Source: Proteobacteria bacterium UBA1844 (GTDB lineage: Bacteria > Pseudomonadota > Gammaproteobacteria > Steroidobacterales > Woeseiaceae). From it: a stretch of DNA of 8,383 bases. A program made the position numbers and the translations under genes. The DNA is taken from contig DDIS01000140.1 of the NCBI GenBank assembly GCA_002338615.1, positions 1 through 8,383 of the forward strand, read 5' to 3'. The notes beneath the pieces were generated by a model that was given only the letters and a program-made list of their open reading frames with translations, had not been told where the DNA came from and searched no databases. Positions 5,324-8,383 of this stretch are shown here, piece by piece (position 1 is the stretch's first letter; the number at the start of each line of letters is the position of its first letter).

Positions 5324-6630
5324 AAGACGAAGCGGAATGGCGCGCCCAGCGAGATAGCCGTTCGTTGCGCTATGCGGGTCGCGTACTCGATCCGGACCGC
5401 TGGATTGTGTTGCGCGCACAACCCGCCTATGCAAGCCGGTATGAAGGCCAAGTGGCGCTTCTAGTGGCAGCCAACCTCCTCGGGCGCATGACGCCAGCCG
5501 TGGCTTTGGACATTCCGGCAGTACCGATGATCGAACCTCTTCCCTGGGCCGGCAGGGATCTGCCATTCTGGATTCTGGAGCAACTCGCCGCTGCAGATCC
5601 GTTCGGGAGATTCACGCGTCGTTCGGCGAAGGACGGAGATTATGTCATTCACTTCGGTCGTGACGGCGCAGCCGAGGTTGTTCACGGATCGGGCTGGGAC
5701 TTTTATGCAGGGCCAGCGCCATCACCGCTGGCCGACGACAAAACCCGCAATCCCATCGGTGCAGCGATGGCGGCGATATTGGCAGCCGCGGAGGCCTTCC
5801 GAGGAAATCTGCAGCAGACGCCGAAGTTTCTGATTAACGCACTGACTTGGCGAGCTGGCATGGCCGGCACACCGGCGATAGGCCTCCCTGCGGCATCTAC
5901 ACTCGGAGCACTTTGGTTTGTCGGTCTGGGCTCGGTAGGTACCGCGGTCGCGTATTTCCTCAGTCTTTTCACACGCGATTTTTCAGCGCGGCTTATCGAC
6001 ATGGATAAAATCAAGATCCATAATCTTGACCGCTCGCCGTTGTTCCTCAATCGCGATATCGGTCAAGACAAAGTTGCGGTCGCCGGCGAGTACTTGGCCG
6101 GCACCGGTGTTAAAACCGTCGAGTCCGAACCCGTAGCACTCGATGAGTACCGCGGATGGCTGGAGCGTCCGGTCGGCGTTCCGGATGTCCTGATCTCGGC
6201 CGCCAACGAACGCAACGTACGTGCCGTCATCGAGAACGGATTTCCCCCATTGCAGATCTATGGAACGACTGGCCGCAACTGGCAGGCGGCAGTAATTCGT
6301 CACAATCCATTCGAAGATCCGTGCTCGTGCTGTCTGTTCCCGGAACCCGCCCATGCTCCGACCGCATGTGGTACCGCTCCTGTGGCGCAAGAGAATGGCG
6401 GAGAAATAGATGCTGCGTTGCCGTTCCTTTCGTTTGCCGCCGGCGCTATGGCAGCTGCTGAAATTCTCAAGCGGAGTCTCGAAGGCTATCCGTTTTCTCC
6501 AAATAGAGTGGTGCTGAATACCCGACCTCAGATACGATCTGTTCCGGCCTCCCTCTCATTGCGTCCGGCGTGTATTTGTCAGCACCGCAGCGTGGCGGTG
6601 CATCGTCAGATGCTAAGGGTGGATAGTTGA
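5320..6630 (+). CDS. E1-like ubiquitin-activating enzyme (ThiF/MoeB fold)
   Basis: The protein has 436 residues. The C-terminal half is an active-looking adenylation domain: the ATP loop G202-L-G-S-V-G207, Asp227/Asp229 (LIDMDK), the Arg of NLDRSPLF (R238), Lys251 (DKVAVA) and PDVLISAANERNVR (about 288-301). It has a zinc pair C335/C338 (PCSCCLFPEP), completed by C418/C420 near the C-terminus (RPACICQH), where MoeB has a second CxxC. Cys350 (TACGTAP) is the best candidate for the thioester cysteine. The N-terminal 160 residues include YEGQVALLVAANLLGR and NPIGAAMAAILAAAEAF, which look like a degenerate second Rossmann/adenylation half without a glycine loop, as in two-domain E1s. It would adenylate the Ubl C-terminus and pass it to the E2. 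It is the last gene of the four-gene operon. Confidence 0.9.
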   Translation: MKDEAEWRAQRDSRSLRYAGRVLDPDRWIVLRAQPAYASRYEGQVALLVAANLLGRMTPAVALDIPAVPMIEPLPWAGRDLPFWILEQLAAADPFGRFTRRSAKDGDYVIHFGRDGAAEVVHGSGWDFYAGPAPSPLADDKTRNPIGAAMAAILAAAEAFRGNLQQTPKFLINALTWRAGMAGTPAIGLPAASTLGALWFVGLGSVGTAVAYFLSLFTRDFSARLIDMDKIKIHNLDRSPLFLNRDIGQDKVAVAGEYLAGTGVKTVESEPVALDEYRGWLERPVGVPDVLISAANERNVRAVIENGFPPLQIYGTTGRNWQAAVIRHNPFEDPCSCCLFPEPAHAPTACGTAPVAQENGGEIDAALPFLSFAAGAMAAAEILKRSLEGYPFSPNRVVLNTRPQIRSVPASLSLRPACICQHRSVAVHRQMLRVDS

Positions 6631-6639
6631 TCCGGTCCG

Positions 6640-6762
6640 ATGGCCAGAGCGGTCGTCGGCTTAGTGTCGCGGCCCCGTGAGATCGACCCGATCTTCGAGC
6701 ACCTGCGCCGCTGCGGGCCCCGAAAAACGTGCAACTTGATTCTATTGCAGTTTCTCCCTTGA
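6640..6762 (+). pseudogene. probable C-terminal remnant of an IS91-type transposase
   Basis: A 40-residue frame starting ten bases after the E1 stop reads MARAVVGLVSRPREIDPIFE, then HLRRCGPRKTCN. It resembles the VITEP-x-x-IDRILxHLRR ending seen in IS91-type transposases. No catalytic part is present, and there is no ribosome binding site. It marks the right-hand boundary of the Ubl operon. The family call is from memory of the pattern and could be wrong. Confidence 0.35.
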
Positions 6763-6779
6763 TTGGCAATCCGTGATTT

Positions 6780-6902
6780 ATGGTGAGCTTGCTCAACTTC
6801 CTGTTTTCTCCGGTGACCACGACGTTCAGATCGCATGCGTTTCTGCAGGCGGAAATCATTCTTCTGCGAAATCAGCTTGCTGTGTACAAAAGAGCAACTC
6901 CC
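6780..6902 (+). pseudogene. N-terminal fragment of an integrase-type (DDE) transposase
   Basis: The frame beginning MVSLLNFLFSPVTTTFRSHA and continuing FLQAEIILLRNQLAVYKRATP matches the typical N-terminus of a family of integrase-core transposases (pattern: membrane-like MLxLLxFLLS start, then LRxQLAVxKR). After about residue 41 the expected RPRLxxxDRLFW segment is lost and the frame continues into unrelated sequence to 7373, so only the head of the gene remains. It is a different family from the IS481-type gene at the right edge. Confidence 0.55.
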
Positions 6903-7002
6903 GCCCTCGCAATGGACCTGTTGATCGGAAGGTTGACCACTTTCCAGACGTTTACGGCCTCCATCACTTCTACCTCCCACGCGCGGCATGAATATTCGGG
7001 AC

Positions 7003-7334
7003 TCACAGTAGGACTTCGTCCACGAGTAAGGCCGCCAATCCGGGCAGAAGCCGCGGCGCTTGCACGAGAATGCCACCTACGTCACCGCCTGGCAGGCATA
7101 GCGTTTGACCCGAAGATGACCGTACTCAAGCAAACCGCACTTGGGATAGGCTTCAAAATCATCCTGCACATACCGCGGCAGCGCTCGCCCCTCGGCAGCG
7201 CGCCGATCCCGGAACCGGGGATAGTGCTCGGCCACGAGCTGGTAGAGCAGTGTCGGCTCTGGCCGGTGCCGCGAATACCCCGGTGGCGCGATGAAATCCT
7301 TCGCCTGCGCAATGTCGCGGTCCATCGCACCCAT
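7003..7334 (-). pseudogene. decayed N-terminal part of an IS91-family transposase
   Basis: From 7334 leftwards the frame reads RHRPEPTLLYQLVAEHYPRF, then LPRYVQDDFEAYPKCGLLEYGHLRVKRYACQ, the zinc-binding N-terminal region of IS91/IS801-type rolling-circle transposases (Y2 HUH class). At 7079-7077 a TAG interrupts the frame where the family has Leu. The same frame then resumes with VAFSCKRRGFCP. After FC the family pattern jumps frame to GLAALLVDEVLL, consistent with loss of the SCGARRMAE-type segment by a small deletion at about 7041, and ends at a TGA at 7003. The catalytic HUH and tyrosine parts are missing, so this copy is dead. Confidence 0.7.
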
Positions 7335-7805
7335 GCTGTGCGTCCCTGCACTGCCTCGACAGGGTTACCGTAGAACCCAGTTACGGCGATCAGGCGGGCG
7401 TAAATCTCGATGAAAAGCGCTTAATTGTGATCGTCGGCGGTGACAATGCAGGAAAGCATGCGCAAGACACTGTTAATGGACGCACTCGGCACGCGAACAC
7501 GCCGTCGCTTGCGAATCAGTGGCGGGGTTGGCGTGGAATCTGCAGGTATGTGCACCAACCAAAATTGCGGCAGAGAATTGCGCTGTATCGGAGAGTCGGT
7601 TGACCTGTAGTTGCAAGCAATCCGCGACTACAGAAGTAGAGATTTGATCGCCGACAAAATCCTGTTCGACCATTACATTGCGGACTGGAAATCCTTGCGG
7701 GAGTTTTGCGTTTATGGGCTGTGCATGGTCCTGCACGGTACTGCAATAAAGGCAACGAGCGCTTCGGTATGTCATTGAAAATTAAAGCCAAAGGCGCCTT
7801 CCCAC
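7335..7805. other. 471-bp stretch without a supportable gene
   Basis: It separates the IS91 remnant from the tRNA fragment. Three overlapping minus-strand frames of 60-100 codons are open between about 7421 and 7791 (for example 7473-7775 and 7516-7791), but none has a motif or convincing start, and they overlap one another, so none stands out as real. Part of the IS91 upstream end is probably included. I see no array, hairpin or clear inverted terminal repeat. Confidence 0.5.
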
Positions 7806-7854
7806 GGGACTGAGAATCCGCGTGTCGGTGGTTCGATTCCGCCCCTGGCCACCA
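7806..7854 (+). other. 3' half of a tRNA-Phe-like gene (probable att-site remnant)
   Basis: The stretch from GGGACTGAGAATCC through GTGTCGGTGGTTCGATTCC to CCTGGCCACCA is the anticodon loop, variable loop, T arm (GGTGG / TTCGATT / CCGCC), 3' acceptor strand (CCTGGCC), discriminator A and CCA of a tRNA. The nearest match I know is proteobacterial tRNA-Phe. No D arm or 5' acceptor (expected GGCCAGG) lies upstream. The anticodon position reads GAG rather than GAA and the anticodon stem is mismatched, so it cannot make a working tRNA. A 3' tRNA fragment of this kind is the usual attR scar of an island integrated into a tRNA gene. Confidence 0.7.
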
Positions 7855-7867
7855 TTTAAAACAGGTG

Positions 7868-7917
7868 TATTCCGGTCACATGGTTTACACCTTATTCCGG
7901 ACACATAGTTAACACTT
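7868..7917. repeat. two 25-bp tandem units at the IS481 end
   Basis: TATTCCGG-x-CACAT-x-GTT-x-ACAC-x-T occurs twice head to tail with four mismatches. Such repeated motifs near IS ends are likely transposase binding sites. The first TAA-encoding bases of the second unit also end the transposase frame. Confidence 0.6.
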
Positions 7918-8383
7918 TGTCCGGTGCGAACGGATCAGGGGCCGGTTCCACCCGGCCCCTTTCCTTGTCGAAGAAGCCTAAATCATAGTCGAGGAAGCTG
8001 ACCAGCCAGAGCTGGTCCTCGACTTCCCGGATCCCAACGAGCTGGCCGGCGAAGACGGTCGAGAGGTTGACCTTGAGTCTGCCGACGCAGATGCGTCCGC
8101 AGCGGGTCACGCGCACGGTGCGATCGTGATACGGGTACTCCGGGTCCGGTGGCGGGTGGTAGACGCGCACCGAGGGTGTATACAGATCGCCGGGATAGGC
8201 GCCGCCGAGCGCCTGGTGTGGCCGCTCGTGGTTGTAAACCCGGATGAAGTCGTCGAAGCGCTCCTGTTGTTGCAGGAAGTTGAAGGCGGCGGGCTTGGTG
8301 GCTTCCTTCTTCAAGGTCAGGTGCATGCGCTCGTGGCGGCCGTTCTGTTGCGGGTTGCCGGGCTTGATGCGCTGGATGTTGAT
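7892..8383 (-). CDS. IS481-family transposase, C-terminal part (5' end outside window)
   Basis: The frame is open to the right edge, giving 163 residues and continuing beyond it. It begins INIQRIKPGNPQQNGRHERM, the last catalytic motif of a DDE integrase core with the final Glu in GRHERM. YNHERPHQALGG, the hallmark end of IS3/IS481-type cores, follows at about residues 50-61. About 95 residues of C-terminal tail follow (YPYHDRTVRVTRCGRICVG ... YDLGFFDKERGRVEPAPDPF), the beta-rich extension of IS481 transposases. The ATG at 8326 is an internal methionine, not the start. The TAA stop lies in the terminal repeats of the element. The visible part appears intact, so the copy may be functional. Confidence 0.88.
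   Translation of the reverse strand: MNIQRIKPGNPQQNGRHERMHLTLKKEATKPAAFNFLQQQERFDDFIRVYNHERPHQALGGAYPGDLYTPSVRVYHPPPDPEYPYHDRTVRVTRCGRICVGRLKVNLSTVFAGQLVGIREVEDQLWLVSFLDYDLGFFDKERGRVEPAPDPFAPDKVLTMCPE

Larger units (their letters stand above)
7866..8383 (-). mobile_element. IS481-family insertion sequence, one end (continues past the window)
   Basis: The element end lies 11 bp after the CCA of the tRNA fragment, probably at the TGT of 7866-7868. The terminal sequence holds two near-identical 25-bp tandem units (7868-7892 and 7893-7917, each beginning TATTCCGG, about 21 of 25 bases alike) and a third partial TCCGG at 7920-7924. The transposase gene fills the rest. The other end and any target duplication are outside the window. 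Confidence 0.65.

Noticed and set aside
4095..6630. CBASS (Cap2/Cap3) or Bub system
   Set aside because: There is no cyclic-nucleotide synthase or effector and E1 and E2 are not fused (against CBASS). A JAMM protease and a cysteine E2 are present rather than the serine-based chemistry reported for Bub.
7421..7630. A 68-codon minus-strand open stretch ending TAA at 7421
   Set aside because: It looks faintly protein-like but has no start codon of note, begins at a stop codon and matches nothing I recognise.
7806..7854. A functional tRNA gene
   Set aside because: The 5' acceptor strand and D arm are missing and the anticodon stem does not pair.
1..8383. CRISPR array
   Set aside because: No spaced direct repeats were seen; the only tandem repeat is the two-unit IS end at 7868-7917.

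Overview
The window looks like accessory chromosomal DNA from a GC-rich proteobacterium, probably gamma or beta. This rests on general appearance only: a tRNA-Phe-like fragment with an encoded CCA end, IS481- and IS91-type transposase pieces, and a MerR regulator followed by a CBS-BON protein. I cannot name the species.

Layout, left to right. Positions 95-1301 (minus) hold a MerR-type regulator followed by a CBS-CBS-BON protein whose 5' end carries a frameshift. Positions 1317-2149 show no convincing gene, only a strong perfect hairpin (1421-1449). Positions 2150-3941 (minus) are a tightly coupled three-gene operon read leftwards: a sigma-70/ECF-like factor, a small acidic protein of unknown function, and an ImmA/IrrE-type metalloprotease. 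Both junctions are 4-base ATGA overlaps. Positions 4095-6630 (plus) are a divergent, equally compact four-gene operon: a ubiquitin-like beta-grasp protein, an E2-like conjugating enzyme, a JAB/JAMM metalloprotease and an E1-like (ThiF-fold) activating enzyme. Positions 6631-7334 are transposase debris in both orientations. Positions 7806-7854 are the 3' half of a tRNA-Phe-like gene, a probable attachment-site remnant. From 7866 to the right edge lies the end of an IS481-family element with a partial transposase.

The centrepiece is the seven-gene divergent locus 2150-6630. The plus-strand genes form a complete bacterial ubiquitin-like modification pathway: E1 would adenylate the C-terminus of the small Ubl, E2 would accept it on Cys93 and pass it to a target, and the JAB protease could mature the Ubl (it ends Gly-Ser-Gly-Val, so one residue may have to be removed) or take it off targets. 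This is the same set of activities as the BIL antiphage systems, but with JAB ahead of E1. The minus-strand genes supply a likely transcription factor and a regulatory protease and share a 153-bp promoter region with the Ubl operon. This suggests, but does not prove, that they control it or form a second arm of one defence or stress-response island. The tRNA fragment and IS debris on the right flank fit a mobile genomic island.
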